Source of the DNA: CAVALG01 sp963656085
Lineage (GTDB): Bacteria; Bacillota; Clostridia; Oscillospirales; Acutalibacteraceae
Direction of reading: 5' to 3'
Length of the DNA stretch: 51,415 nt
NCBI GenBank assembly: GCA_963656085.1
Contig: CAVKHV010000003.1
Location: 1-51,415, forward strand
The notes under the pieces were generated by a model, which ran no database searches, was not told the DNA's origin, and was given only the letters and a program-made list of their open reading frames with translations. The translations under genes and the position numbers were made by a program. Of this stretch, positions 8,502-18,109 are shown piece by piece. Within the stretch, counting starts at the first letter, position 1. Each line of letters starts with the position of its first letter.

Positions 8502-9776
8502 ATGACCGATACAGTGATAAACTATGAAAAACTAAATGAATTCTGTAAAGTGTTAAAACATCCTTCGGGACTTACGGTGTATTTATGCCCTAAAAACAGT
8601 ATGAAATCGTGCTATGCAATAATAGGCACAAAATTCGGTTCGGTCAGCCGCTCTTTTTTTACAGGGGACGGCAGGGAAGTGACCGTCAATGACGGTATTG
8701 CACATTTTTTGGAACATAAACTGTTTGAAAACGAAGACGGGGACGCTTTTGAAAAATACGCACAAACAGGCGCCAACGCCAACGCTTACACATCTTTCGA
8801 CCGCACCTGTTATCTTTTCGGTTGTTCCGACAGATTTAAAGAAAACCTCGGGATACTTTTAGGATTTGTAACTTCCCCGTATTTTACTCCCGAAACGGTT
8901 CAAAAAGAACAGGGGATAATCGGGCAGGAAATCAGGATGTATGATGACAGCCCGTCCTGGGTAGTTCTTTTTAATCTTTTAAAAGCGCTGTATAAAACCC
9001 ATCCTGTTAAAATTGACATTGCCGGCACTACGGAAACAATAGCAAAAATTACCGACACGGAACTTTTCAGTTGCTACAACACCTTTTACAATCCGTCCAA
9101 TATGTTTTTATGCATTGCGGGGAATTTTGATGAAACGGCAGTGTACGAAACCCTTGAGAGTGTATATAACGGGAAGCAGGGCAGTGAACCGCGCACTGTA
9201 ATGCCGAAAGAAGACGCAGGAACGGTAAAGGAATATGTAAGCAGGAAAATGTCCGTTTCAATGCCGCTTTTTTATCTCGGAATTAAGGATGACAAATTTG
9301 AAAATTCGCCGAAAATGACGGCTGTAAGCGAAATATTACTTGAACTAATATGCGGCAAAGCGTCGGAATTATACGAAAAATTAACCGACAGAGAACTCAT
9401 AAACGACCAGTTCGGCACAGAATATTTTTACGGTCCCGGATACTCGTCATTACTTTTTTGCGGTGAATCAAAAGACCCCAAAACGGTTAAGGATGAGATT
9501 ATGTCGGAAGTCGAACGAATAAAACACGAAGGAATATCGGAAGAATTATTTGAAAGCGTTAAAAGAAAACTGTTCGGCAGAAAAATTCGCTGTTTTGATT
9601 CTGCAGAGGACACCGTTTCGCTGCTTGTGGACGCAGCCGTAAACGGTTACAGACCGTTTGACGATGTGAAAGTTTTTGAAGATATAACAATTGAGGATGT
9701 AAACCGCCGTGCGGCGTCGGTAAACACCCTGAATGCTGCCCTTTCCGTTGTTGAACCGGCTGACGGCGTAAAATAA
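8502..9776 (+). CDS. M16-family zinc peptidase, YmfH/YfmH type
   Basis: 424-residue M16 metallopeptidase. The inverted zinc motif HFLEH (in GIAHFLEHKLFENEDGDAFEKY) is intact, followed by the substrate region GANANAYTSFDRTCYLF and the third-ligand Glu region EQGIIGQEIRMYDD. Paired with the motif-less protein just upstream, it should form an active/inactive heterodimer like mitochondrial-type M16 peptidases; family knowledge links such pairs to processing for EF-P 5-aminopentanol modification. AAGGAGG lies about 10 nt upstream of the ATG at 8502. lgt follows after 22 nt. Confidence 0.9.
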   Translation: MTDTVINYEKLNEFCKVLKHPSGLTVYLCPKNSMKSCYAIIGTKFGSVSRSFFTGDGREVTVNDGIAHFLEHKLFENEDGDAFEKYAQTGANANAYTSFDRTCYLFGCSDRFKENLGILLGFVTSPYFTPETVQKEQGIIGQEIRMYDDSPSWVVLFNLLKALYKTHPVKIDIAGTTETIAKITDTELFSCYNTFYNPSNMFLCIAGNFDETAVYETLESVYNGKQGSEPRTVMPKEDAGTVKEYVSRKMSVSMPLFYLGIKDDKFENSPKMTAVSEILLELICGKASELYEKLTDRELINDQFGTEYFYGPGYSSLLFCGESKDPKTVKDEIMSEVERIKHEGISEELFESVKRKLFGRKIRCFDSAEDTVSLLVDAAVNGYRPFDDVKVFEDITIEDVNRRAASVNTLNAALSVVEPADGVK

Positions 9777-9798
9777 AAGGTGTGGAGGTTTAAACAAA

Positions 9799-10686
9799 AT
9801 GAACGATGTCACTCATGTTACGATATTCGGAATTAAAATGACCTTAAACCGAGTTGCTTTTACATTACCTATCGGTGACGGATGGAATGTTTACTGGTAC
9901 GGCATCATTATCGCTTTCGGCTTCTTTTTAGCGTTGGTTTATGCTTATAAAAGGGCTGACCGTTTTAATGTTGATTTTAACCGATTGACCGATGTTATAA
10001 TAGTCGCCGTTCCGGTTTCTATTATTTGCGCCAGAGCATATTATCTGATATTTGAGCCAAACAGCAGTTTAAAGGAATTTTTCAAGATACACAACGGCGG
10101 TTTAGCGATATACGGCGGCGTTATAGGTGCTTTGCTTGCTGCAACAGTAATGTGCAAATTCAAAAAAATCAGGCTGTTTGACGCGTTGGATTTAGCCTCT
10201 GTCGGTTTTTTAATCGGACAGGGTATCGGAAGATGGGGGAATTTTATTAATCAAGAGGCTTTCGGCAAACCTACCGGCAGCAGTTTTTGGGGAATGACCA
10301 GTGAGAATGTTGTCTCGGATTTTATCTCTAAGGGATACGACTCTACCGCCCTTGCTCATCCCTGTTTTTTATATGAATCCGTTTGGTGCATTGCAGGATT
10401 TTTTGTTCTTAACGCATTATCGAAAAAAAGAAAGTTTTCGGGAGAAATTGCGCTTACATATTGCGTTTGGTACGGATTCGGCAGGGCAATAATCGAGCAC
10501 TTGAGAACGGACAGTCTCGGCTACAATATCAAGGTGTCTGAAATACTTTCGATCGTAATTTGTGTCGCGGCACTTATAACACTTGTTGTTAAGCGCCGTA
10601 AAATTGCCGCCGAACAAAATGTTTTGCAGCCTGCGGACGGTGCCGAAAATAATATAAACGGGGATGATACCAATGATGATAATTGA
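9799..10686 (+). CDS. lgt: Prolipoprotein diacylglyceryl transferase
   Basis: Membrane enzyme that transfers diacylglycerol from phosphatidylglycerol to the lipobox cysteine of prolipoproteins. 295 residues, seven or so helices. The Lgt signature is clear: GQGIGRWGNFINQEAFG (about residues 140-156, with the essential Arg), the ARAYYLIF motif and HNGGLAIYGGVIGALL. A functional link within the window: the BMP substrate-binding protein at 23498 has a lipobox. GGAGG precedes the ATG at 9799. Its last 14 bases overlap the start of folD. Confidence 0.95.
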   Translation: MNDVTHVTIFGIKMTLNRVAFTLPIGDGWNVYWYGIIIAFGFFLALVYAYKRADRFNVDFNRLTDVIIVAVPVSIICARAYYLIFEPNSSLKEFFKIHNGGLAIYGGVIGALLAATVMCKFKKIRLFDALDLASVGFLIGQGIGRWGNFINQEAFGKPTGSSFWGMTSENVVSDFISKGYDSTALAHPCFLYESVWCIAGFFVLNALSKKRKFSGEIALTYCVWYGFGRAIIEHLRTDSLGYNIKVSEILSIVICVAALITLVVKRRKIAAEQNVLQPADGAENNINGDDTNDDN

Positions 10687-11533
10687 CGGTAAGGCGGTTT
10701 CGGCCGACGTCAAGGCGAGAATTAAAGCGGAAACACAGGAATTACGCGGTGAGGGGATAATACCGGGTCTTGCTGTAATAATCGTGGGTGAAGATCCGGC
10801 AAGCAAAATTTACGTTGCATCTAAAGAAAAGGCATGTGTGGATATCGGATTCTATTCCGAAAAATACGCTTTGCCCGAATCTGTCACACAAGATGAACTT
10901 CTGAATTTAATTAAAAAGCTTAATAACGATGATCGCATAAACGGAATATTGTGTCAACTTCCCTTGCCTCCGCATCTTGATGAAAAGGCAGTCATTAACG
11001 CAATTGACCCGCAAAAGGATGTTGACGCATTTCATCCTCAGAACGTCGGCAAAATAATGATAGGCGAATATGACTTTCTGCCTTGCACGCCTGCGGGAGT
11101 AATGGAACTGCTTTCGGCATACAATATTGAAATTACCGGCAAAAAATGCGTAGTTATCGGGCGAAGCAACATTGTCGGAAAACCGATGGCAATGCTTTTA
11201 TTACATAAAAACGGTACTGTGACAATATGTCATTCCAAAACCGTAAATCTACCGGAGATATGCCGTTCAGCCGATATTTTGGTTGCCGCCGTGGGAAAAG
11301 CGAAGTTTGTAACCGCGGATATGGTTAAGGACGGGGCTGTTGTTATTGACGTCGGTATGAACAGACCGGAAGGCGGCAAACTTTGCGGTGATGTTGATTT
11401 TGAAAATGTCGCTGAAAAATGCTCTTATATAACTCCCGTTCCCGGCGGTGTCGGACCTATGACCATTGCAATGCTTATGCAAAATACACTTACTGCGGCA
11501 AAGCGCAAAGCGATATCTTGCCGGAAGGAGTAA
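10673..11533 (+). CDS. folD: Methylenetetrahydrofolate dehydrogenase / methenyltetrahydrofolate cyclohydrolase
   Basis: Cytosolic bifunctional enzyme interconverting 5,10-methylene- and 10-formyl-tetrahydrofolate. 286 residues from the chosen start. Conserved features: YVASKEKACVDIGF (catalytic Tyr and Lys), GILCQLPLPPHLDE, DVDAFHPQNVGK, the nucleotide-binding GRSNIVGKPMAMLL, and the end signature TPVPGGVGPMTIAML. I preferred the ATG at 10673 because GGGGA is 8 nt upstream; the ATG at 10664 overlaps that site. The start lies inside the end of lgt, suggesting translational coupling. Confidence 0.95.
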   Translation: MMIIDGKAVSADVKARIKAETQELRGEGIIPGLAVIIVGEDPASKIYVASKEKACVDIGFYSEKYALPESVTQDELLNLIKKLNNDDRINGILCQLPLPPHLDEKAVINAIDPQKDVDAFHPQNVGKIMIGEYDFLPCTPAGVMELLSAYNIEITGKKCVVIGRSNIVGKPMAMLLLHKNGTVTICHSKTVNLPEICRSADILVAAVGKAKFVTADMVKDGAVVIDVGMNRPEGGKLCGDVDFENVAEKCSYITPVPGGVGPMTIAMLMQNTLTAAKRKAISCRKE

Positions 11534-11537
11534 TTTA

Positions 11538-12275
11538 ATGCTTAAGAAGTTGAAAATCGTCGGTGTTGCTTTTTTGTTTGTGATTATGTTTGCGGTTAAT
11601 GCATCCGCAGATACCGTTGATATACAGGATTACGGAGTTTCGGTTAATATACCGAGCGGCTACACGGCGCTTACACGTACCAACATCCGAAAGAACGAGG
11701 AAATTGTAGGCGGCTTTTATGTTGATGATCAGGAAACGAGAATGTCCGCCAAGTCGCTTAAAAGATATATGGAGGAAAACAACATATATATTTTGGCGAT
11801 TAATAACGAGACCTCTTCACAGTTTAAGCTCAGCATTGCGCAGACCGATTTTTCAAAGGGTATTAAAAACCTTACGGAACTGGACGCAGCCGAAAAGGCA
11901 CAGATGACAGACGCACTTTTTGAGGGCAAAAAGTGTACGGAGAAAAAAATTAACGGTACCGTGTATTTTACCGTGAACGATGAAAATTCATACACATACG
12001 TAACCGTTATGAATAAATCGCTTATAATGATGACGTATTACGGCACGGAACCACAGTCCGCCGAACTCATTGCTTCGCGTATATCCTATAAGGGGGAACG
12101 CACCTTTTCGTTAACGGGCGGCGCCGCTGTTTTACAGATAATTATTGCGGCGGCGGTAACCTTGGCTGCAATTGCGGCAATCATTTTGATTTCTGCGTCG
12201 CTTATTAACGACTACCGTAACCGTGATGAAAACGATGACGAGGACGAAATAAAAATTAAAAGGAGAAAGCGTTGA
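11538..12275 (+). CDS. Secreted, C-terminally membrane-anchored protein of unknown function
   Basis: 245 residues. A signal peptide (MLKKLKIVGVAFLFVIMFAV then NASA) leads into an extracytoplasmic domain of about 170 residues opening with VDIQDYGVSVNIPSGY, then a single helix (about 200-222) and a charged cytoplasmic tail (DENDDEDEIKIKRRKR). The extracellular part alternates short beta-like segments, e.g. KKCTEKKINGTVYFTVND, reminiscent of small 'gets-into-wall' stress proteins, but I cannot name a family. ATG 11538 has GGAAGGAG upstream; the 4-nt gap after folD and 20-nt gap to proB place it within the operon. Function unknown. Confidence 0.75.
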   Translation: MLKKLKIVGVAFLFVIMFAVNASADTVDIQDYGVSVNIPSGYTALTRTNIRKNEEIVGGFYVDDQETRMSAKSLKRYMEENNIYILAINNETSSQFKLSIAQTDFSKGIKNLTELDAAEKAQMTDALFEGKKCTEKKINGTVYFTVNDENSYTYVTVMNKSLIMMTYYGTEPQSAELIASRISYKGERTFSLTGGAAVLQIIIAAAVTLAAIAAIILISASLINDYRNRDENDDEDEIKIKRRKR

Positions 12276-12295
12276 GAAATGCTTGTATGTAAAAA

Positions 12296-13063
12296 ATGAA
12301 AATTGTTATAAAGGTTGGAACATCAACAATTGCACACGATTCGGGCAGACTTAATATCCGACAGGTGGAAAAACTCTGTAAAGTTTTAAGTGATATTAAA
12401 AATGCGGGCAACGAAGTAATATTGGTTTCTTCGGGCGCTATAGCAATGGGTGTCGGCAAACTGTCACTCGGTAAAAAGCCTGCCGATGTTCCTACAAAGC
12501 AGGCTGCAGCTGCCGTAGGTCAATGTGAACTTATGTACATATATGATAAACTGTTTTCCGAATACAATCATACGGTTGCTCAGTTACTTGTTACCGCTGA
12601 TGACCTTGAGGATGAAAAACGCCACAATAATTTTAAAAATACAATGAATCGCCTGTTGGAATTAGGCGCATTGCCTATAGTAAACGAAAATGACACTATA
12701 TCTGTTGACGAATTCGGCATAGGCGATAACGATACTCTGTCTGCCGACATTGCGATAAGCGTGGGGGCCGATCTTTTAGTCCTGCTTTCGGATATTGACG
12801 GACTTTATACTTCAAACCCGCGTAAGGACCCGAACGCGAAACTGATACCCGTTATTGAAAGCATTGACAGAGATGTTATCTCCTGCGCCGACGGAAGCGG
12901 TTCTGCTCTGGGAACCGGAGGTATGCGTACCAAAATTTCTGCGGCACAGACGGTAACGGAACACGGTACCGATATGATAATAGCAAACGGCTCAAAGGTT
13001 GAAGAACTGTATGCTGTGCTTGATAATAAGCCAGTTGGTACAAGATTTATCGGAAAGCGGTGA
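12296..13063 (+). CDS. proB: Glutamate 5-kinase, short form without PUA domain
   Basis: Phosphorylates glutamate to gamma-glutamyl phosphate, the first step of proline synthesis. 255 residues: the amino-acid-kinase fold with KVGTSTIAHDSGRLN, VSSGAIAMGVGKL, NENDTISVDEFGIGDNDTLS and LLSDIDGLYTSNPR, then GTGGMRTKISAA. It ends after the kinase domain, so the C-terminal PUA domain of the long (E. coli-type) form is absent; short forms are known. No Shine-Dalgarno sequence precedes the ATG at 12296 (the nearest AGGAGA is about 30 nt away), so it may depend on coupling to the upstream gene. Confidence 0.95.
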   Translation: MKIVIKVGTSTIAHDSGRLNIRQVEKLCKVLSDIKNAGNEVILVSSGAIAMGVGKLSLGKKPADVPTKQAAAAVGQCELMYIYDKLFSEYNHTVAQLLVTADDLEDEKRHNNFKNTMNRLLELGALPIVNENDTISVDEFGIGDNDTLSADIAISVGADLLVLLSDIDGLYTSNPRKDPNAKLIPVIESIDRDVISCADGSGSALGTGGMRTKISAAQTVTEHGTDMIIANGSKVEELYAVLDNKPVGTRFIGKR

Positions 13064-13069
13064 AATTAT

Positions 13070-14326
13070 ATGACAACGAATGAAATATTACAGACTGCTA
13101 AAGCTGCTGTAGATATTATGGCGACACTCGGCACTGAAAAAAAGAACGAAGCCATATTCGCAATGGCGGACGCTGTCCGGCAAAATACAGACAGAATACT
13201 CGCAGCAAACGCACTTGATGTAGAGAATGCGAAATCAAGCATTTCGGATGTTATGATCGACCGTTTAAAATTAACCGCCGAAAGAATTAACGCTATGGCT
13301 GACGGTATGTGTGAGGTTGCGGCGTTGCCCGACCCTGTGGGGAAAATTTTATCGACGGTTGAAAGGCCGAACGGGATAGCCATTAACAAGGTGTCGGTAC
13401 CTATGGGGGTTATCGCAATTATTTATGAGAGCCGTCCAAATGTAACTTCAGACGCGGCTGTTCTTGCCCTTAAAAGCGGAAACGTTTGCGTTTTGCGCGG
13501 AGGAAAAGAGGCTTACCGTTCGGCATTTGCTATAGTATCTGCAATGCGGGAAGGGCTTGAAAGCGTCGGATTGCCCGAAACGCTGATTAATCTGATTGAG
13601 GATACAACAAGAAAAAGCGCGAGCGAATTAATGGTGGCAAACGGGTTTATTGATTTGCTCATTCCGCGCGGAGGTCCCGGACTTATAAACGCCTGCGTAC
13701 AAAACGCAACCGTCCCTTGCATACAAACAGGGACGGGAATATGTCATATATATGTTGACCGTGATGCAGACCTTGAAAAGGCGTTGAATATTGCGGAGAA
13801 TGCAAAGGCAAGCCGCCCCTCGGTCTGTAATGCAGCCGAAGTTTGCCTGGTTCACAAAGATGTTGCCGAAAAGTTTTTACCGATGCTGAAAGCGAGACTG
13901 TGCGATCGGCGCAAGGCAAACGGCAAAGTCCCTGTTGAACTTCGTTTGGACGAGCGCGCTGCAAAAATAATAACGGGGGTCCCGGCAAGCGGTGCCGATT
14001 TTGACACTGAATTTCTTGATTATATTATGGCAGTGGGTGTGGTTGATGACTGCGATGCGGCAATCAAACACATTGCTAAGCATTCAACGCACCACAGCGA
14101 CGCCATAATAACCGAAAACAAAGCGGCAGCCGATAAATTTACCCTTTTGGTTGACAGTGCGGCGGTATATGTTAATGCTTCAACAAGATTTACCGACGGA
14201 GGCGAATTCGGGCTTGGCTGTGAAATGGGAATTTCAACACAAAAATTGCATGCGCGCGGTCCGATGGGATTGCAGGAACTTACAACATACAAATATATAA
14301 TCCGCGGAAACGGACAGATAAGATAA
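13070..14326 (+). CDS. proA: Gamma-glutamyl phosphate reductase
   Basis: NADPH-dependent reduction of gamma-glutamyl phosphate to glutamate semialdehyde, second step of proline synthesis. 418 residues, the usual length. Aldehyde-dehydrogenase fold with the catalytic cysteine in RPSVCNAAEVCLVH, the upstream GVIAIIYESRPNVTSDAA, LRGGKEA, and the C-terminal FTDGGEFGLGCEMGISTQKL and HARGPMGLQELTTYKY. It begins 6 nt after proB. Confidence 0.97.
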   Translation: MTTNEILQTAKAAVDIMATLGTEKKNEAIFAMADAVRQNTDRILAANALDVENAKSSISDVMIDRLKLTAERINAMADGMCEVAALPDPVGKILSTVERPNGIAINKVSVPMGVIAIIYESRPNVTSDAAVLALKSGNVCVLRGGKEAYRSAFAIVSAMREGLESVGLPETLINLIEDTTRKSASELMVANGFIDLLIPRGGPGLINACVQNATVPCIQTGTGICHIYVDRDADLEKALNIAENAKASRPSVCNAAEVCLVHKDVAEKFLPMLKARLCDRRKANGKVPVELRLDERAAKIITGVPASGADFDTEFLDYIMAVGVVDDCDAAIKHIAKHSTHHSDAIITENKAAADKFTLLVDSAAVYVNASTRFTDGGEFGLGCEMGISTQKLHARGPMGLQELTTYKYIIRGNGQIR

Positions 14327-14343
14327 TAAACGGAGGTACTGAT

Positions 14344-15150
14344 ATGGGACTTAAAATAGGCTTTATAGGCGCCGGTAATATGGGCGGAGCGCTTGCGTGC
14401 GCTGCTGCAAAAGGCGGATATGACGTTTTAATTTCGGATAAAGATACAGCCAAGGCAAAACAACTGGCTGATAAAATTTCAGCAACCGCAACCGATAATT
14501 TAACAGTTGCAAAACAGTGCGATTATATTTTCTTCGGTGTTAAACCGCAGTTTATGAACAGTATGATTGATGAAATCCGTGAGGATCTTGTTGCCCGAAA
14601 CGATAGGTTTGTTATTGTAAGTATGGCGGCAGGCATCGGTATCAAAACTATCGAAAATAATCTTAATGCAACACTGCCTGTAATACGTATAATGCCTAAT
14701 ATGGCTGCTGCCGTAGGGCAGGGTACCGTCCTTTGCGCAAAGGGTGCTGCCGTTACGGATGATGAAGTAAAAACACTGTCCGAAATATTAGGTGAAGCCG
14801 GAATATTTGACGTTATACCCGAATCGCTTATTGACGCAGGTTGCGCCCTTTCGGGCAGCGGTCCTGCATATGTTTATATGTTTATCGAGGCTATGGCAGA
14901 CGGCGGAGTTAAGTGCGGACTTCCGCGTGATAAGGCGCTTTTATACGCCGCGAACACGGTATTGGGCGCGGCAAAAACAGTTCTTGAAACCGGTTCGCAC
15001 CCGGCAGCGCTTAAAGACGGCGTGTGCAGTCCTGCGGGTACAACCGTTGCAGGTGTTACGGCGCTTGAAGAACGTGCTTTTCGCGGCGCGGTTATCGACG
15101 CGGTTGCCGCGGGATTTAACCGTGCGGTTGAACTTGGGAAAAAGAAATAG
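14344..15150 (+). CDS. proC: Pyrroline-5-carboxylate reductase
   Basis: Final step of proline synthesis: reduction of pyrroline-5-carboxylate to proline. 268 residues with the N-terminal Rossmann motif GFIGAGNMGGALA and the C-terminal signature ALSGSGPAYVYMFIEAMADG and SPAGTTVAGVTALEERAFR. AACGGAGG lies upstream of the ATG. With proB and proA directly before it, the window encodes the whole glutamate-to-proline route in one transcription unit. Confidence 0.97.
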   Translation: MGLKIGFIGAGNMGGALACAAAKGGYDVLISDKDTAKAKQLADKISATATDNLTVAKQCDYIFFGVKPQFMNSMIDEIREDLVARNDRFVIVSMAAGIGIKTIENNLNATLPVIRIMPNMAAAVGQGTVLCAKGAAVTDDEVKTLSEILGEAGIFDVIPESLIDAGCALSGSGPAYVYMFIEAMADGGVKCGLPRDKALLYAANTVLGAAKTVLETGSHPAALKDGVCSPAGTTVAGVTALEERAFRGAVIDAVAAGFNRAVELGKKK

Positions 15151-15182
15151 ATAATTTTAAATTTTAATGCGAGGCATTTTTG

Positions 15183-18107
15183 ATGAACGATTTACTTTTG
15201 GGGATAGATATAGGGTCGACTACAACGAAATTGGCGCTTATAAAATGCGGCGAAATCATTTACAGCAAATATCAGCGTCATTTTTCGCAGGTAAGACAAA
15301 CCACTCTTGAAATGCTGCGCGATATGGAAAAGGAAATCGGCAATATCGGAGAAGTTCGTATAACTGTTTCCGGTTCTGCCGGTATGGGGCTTGCCGATGC
15401 TGCCGGTCTTGCGTTTATTCAAGAGGTTTATGCGACAGGCGAAATGGTGCACAGATATGCACCCGATACAGGTGTTGTTATCGAACTCGGCGGAGAGGAC
15501 GCAAAAGTAATATTTTTTGACGGCGGGATTGACGAAAGAATGAACGGCTCTTGTGCCGGCGGCACAGGTGCATTTATTGATCAGATGGCTGTGCTGCTTG
15601 ATACCACTGTGGACGAAATGGATAAAATGAGCCTTGAGGCAACAAAAATTTATCCGATCGCGTCGCGCTGCGGTGTTTTTGCCAAAACCGATATTCAACC
15701 CTTGCTTAATCAGGGTGCAAAAAAATCCGATATTGCCGCCAGCATCTATCAGGCGGTTGTAAATCAAACAATTACCGGGCTTGTTCAGGGGAGAAAAATT
15801 AAAGGAAAAGTTATGTTTTTAGGCGGTCCGCTGTACTATTGTGAGGGTTTGAAGAAACGCTTTTGCGAAACGCTTAAATTGGGCAACGATACCGCAGTTT
15901 TCCCGGAATATGCGCTTTTTTCTGTTGCTATAGGCGCTGCTATGCATTCCGAAAAGATTGACCCGATAAAATTTTGCGAACTCACAGAAAGAATTCATAA
16001 CAGCGTTCAAAAAAACAGTAGCGCCAACCGGTTGGACCCATTGTTTAAAGATAAATCGGAATACAGCGAGTTCATTGAAAGACATAAAAAAGCGTCGGTC
16101 CCTGTTGAAGATATAACCGCATACCGCGGTAATGCATGGCTCGGAATTGACTGCGGCAGCACAACAACAAAACTTGTACTGATAGGTGAAAACAAGCAAA
16201 TTTTATATACTTATTACAGCGGTAACAAGGGCAACCCGGTTAATATTGTTTTAGATGAACTTAAAAAGATATATGCAGCCTGCGGGGACAGGATAACTGT
16301 TTGCGGAAGTTCCGTAACCGGGTACGGCGAGGAACTTATTAAACATGCTTTTAATATTGATGAAGGCATTGTCGAAACCATAGCACATTACACCGCTGCC
16401 AAATATTTTAAACCTGATGTTGATTTCATACTTGATATCGGCGGGCAGGACATTAAATGTTTTAAAATACGGAACGGCGCGATAGATTCAATTATGTTGA
16501 ATGAGGCGTGTTCGTCGGGGTGCGGTTCGTTTATCGAAACTTTTGCTAAATCAATGGGCTATGATGTTTCGGATTTTGCAAAAAAAGCAATTTTCAGCAC
16601 TGCACCGGTAAATTTGGGTACACGCTGCACCGTGTTTATGAATTCTTCCGTAAAACAGTCGCAGAAGGACGGCGCTTCGGTTGAAGATATTTCGGCAGGT
16701 TTGTCTGTGAGTGTGGTAAAGAATGCGCTCTATAAGGTCATACGTGCAAATTCTCCTTCGGAACTCGGCAAAAATGTTGTAGTTCAGGGGGGAACATTTT
16801 ACAATGACGCGGTTCTGCGTGCATTTGAAAAAGAATTGGGTGCTGATGTTATTCGTCCCTCAATTGCCGGCTTAATGGGTGCATACGGGGCGGCGCTTCA
16901 TGCAATGCACTATAATAAAAGCGGAATTTTAAGTCTTGACGAACTTAATGATTTTTCGCATAAATCAACAACCGCCGTTTGCAACGGCTGCGAAAACCAT
17001 TGCCATTTAACAATCAATATTTTTTCCGACGGCCAGAAGTTTATATCGGGTAATCAGTGCAATAGGGGTTTGGGATTAAAAACAACCGAAAAACTACCTG
17101 ATTTATATGCGTACAAACGAGAGGTTCTGTCGTCGCTTAAAGGCAAAGCGGGACCTCGCGGCAGGGTCGGTATGCCCATGGCACTCGGTATGTATGAACT
17201 TGCGCCGCTGTGGCATACGGTTTTCACAAAACTCGGGTATGAGACCGTCTTTTCAAATCTTTCAACACGTAAAACATACGAATTGGGACAATTCACGATT
17301 CCGTCGGATACAGCTTGTTACCCTGCAAAAATTATGCACGGTCATGTTGAAGAACTGGTGAAGGACGGGGTGGATTTTATATTTTATCCCTGCCTTACAT
17401 ACAATGTTGAAGAAAAGTCCGGTGATAATCATTTTAATTGCCCGATCGTTGCCTATTATTCCGAATTGCTTAATGCAAATGTCGACGATTTATCAAGTGT
17501 GCATTTTTTGTATCCTCACCTTAATATTAATAGTAGAAGAACGCTTGCCGAAAATCTCTGTGATTGCCTTGCCGAAGTTACTCCGGGCATTAAATTGCAC
17601 GAAGTGCGCGACGCGGTTAAAGCGGGATTTAAAGCGTATGATGAATATATGACAGGAATAAGACGTGAGGGTGAAAAGGCGCTTGATTATGCAAAAACAC
17701 ATAACAAACGCGTTATGATACTTGCGGGGCGACCGTATCATATTGACCCGGAAATATGTCACGGCATAGACCGTTTGGCGACTTCACTCGGTTTTGTTGT
17801 TGTAAGTGAAGACAGCGTCTGTCATCTGGAAAAACCGCAGTCGGTTCACATACTTAATCAATGGACCTATCATGCACGTCTTTATCGTGCGGCGAAACTG
17901 GCAGCGGATAACAGTAATATTCAACTTGTGCAACTTGTATCGTTCGGATGCGGACTTGACGCGATAACCACAGATGAAATTCGCTCAATACTCGAAGACA
18001 ACGGCAAATATTACACACAGATAAAAATTGATGAAATCACCAATCTCGGCGCTGTTAAGATCAGACTTCGCAGCCTTATGGGTGCTTTGGAAGAAAAGGG
18101 TGAATAA
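15183..18107 (+). CDS. Tandem acyl-CoA dehydratase activase (BadF/HgdC-like x2) with DUF2229-like C-terminus
   Basis: 974-residue protein with two ASKHA ATPase domains. Domain 1 (about 1-255) has GIDIGSTTTKLALI, ELGGEDAKVIFFD and both iron-sulphur cysteines of the HgdC family: SCAGGTGAFIDQ (about C124) and SRCGVF (about C163). Domain 2 (about 315-570) has GIDCGSTTTKLVLI, DIGGQDIKC, EACSSGCGSFIE and LGTRCTVFMNSSV. A Cys-rich junction (CNGCENHCHLTINIF, about 605-620) leads to a DUF2229-like region. Family knowledge: activases use ATP to inject an electron into 2-hydroxyacyl-CoA dehydratases; large fused versions are common in Clostridia but their substrate is not established. Start ATG 15183 with GAGG upstream. 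Confidence 0.88.
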   Translation: MNDLLLGIDIGSTTTKLALIKCGEIIYSKYQRHFSQVRQTTLEMLRDMEKEIGNIGEVRITVSGSAGMGLADAAGLAFIQEVYATGEMVHRYAPDTGVVIELGGEDAKVIFFDGGIDERMNGSCAGGTGAFIDQMAVLLDTTVDEMDKMSLEATKIYPIASRCGVFAKTDIQPLLNQGAKKSDIAASIYQAVVNQTITGLVQGRKIKGKVMFLGGPLYYCEGLKKRFCETLKLGNDTAVFPEYALFSVAIGAAMHSEKIDPIKFCELTERIHNSVQKNSSANRLDPLFKDKSEYSEFIERHKKASVPVEDITAYRGNAWLGIDCGSTTTKLVLIGENKQILYTYYSGNKGNPVNIVLDELKKIYAACGDRITVCGSSVTGYGEELIKHAFNIDEGIVETIAHYTAAKYFKPDVDFILDIGGQDIKCFKIRNGAIDSIMLNEACSSGCGSFIETFAKSMGYDVSDFAKKAIFSTAPVNLGTRCTVFMNSSVKQSQKDGASVEDISAGLSVSVVKNALYKVIRANSPSELGKNVVVQGGTFYNDAVLRAFEKELGADVIRPSIAGLMGAYGAALHAMHYNKSGILSLDELNDFSHKSTTAVCNGCENHCHLTINIFSDGQKFISGNQCNRGLGLKTTEKLPDLYAYKREVLSSLKGKAGPRGRVGMPMALGMYELAPLWHTVFTKLGYETVFSNLSTRKTYELGQFTIPSDTACYPAKIMHGHVEELVKDGVDFIFYPCLTYNVEEKSGDNHFNCPIVAYYSELLNANVDDLSSVHFLYPHLNINSRRTLAENLCDCLAEVTPGIKLHEVRDAVKAGFKAYDEYMTGIRREGEKALDYAKTHNKRVMILAGRPYHIDPEICHGIDRLATSLGFVVVSEDSVCHLEKPQSVHILNQWTYHARLYRAAKLAADNSNIQLVQLVSFGCGLDAITTDEIRSILEDNGKYYTQIKIDEITNLGAVKIRLRSLMGALEEKGE

Positions 18108-18109
18108 TT

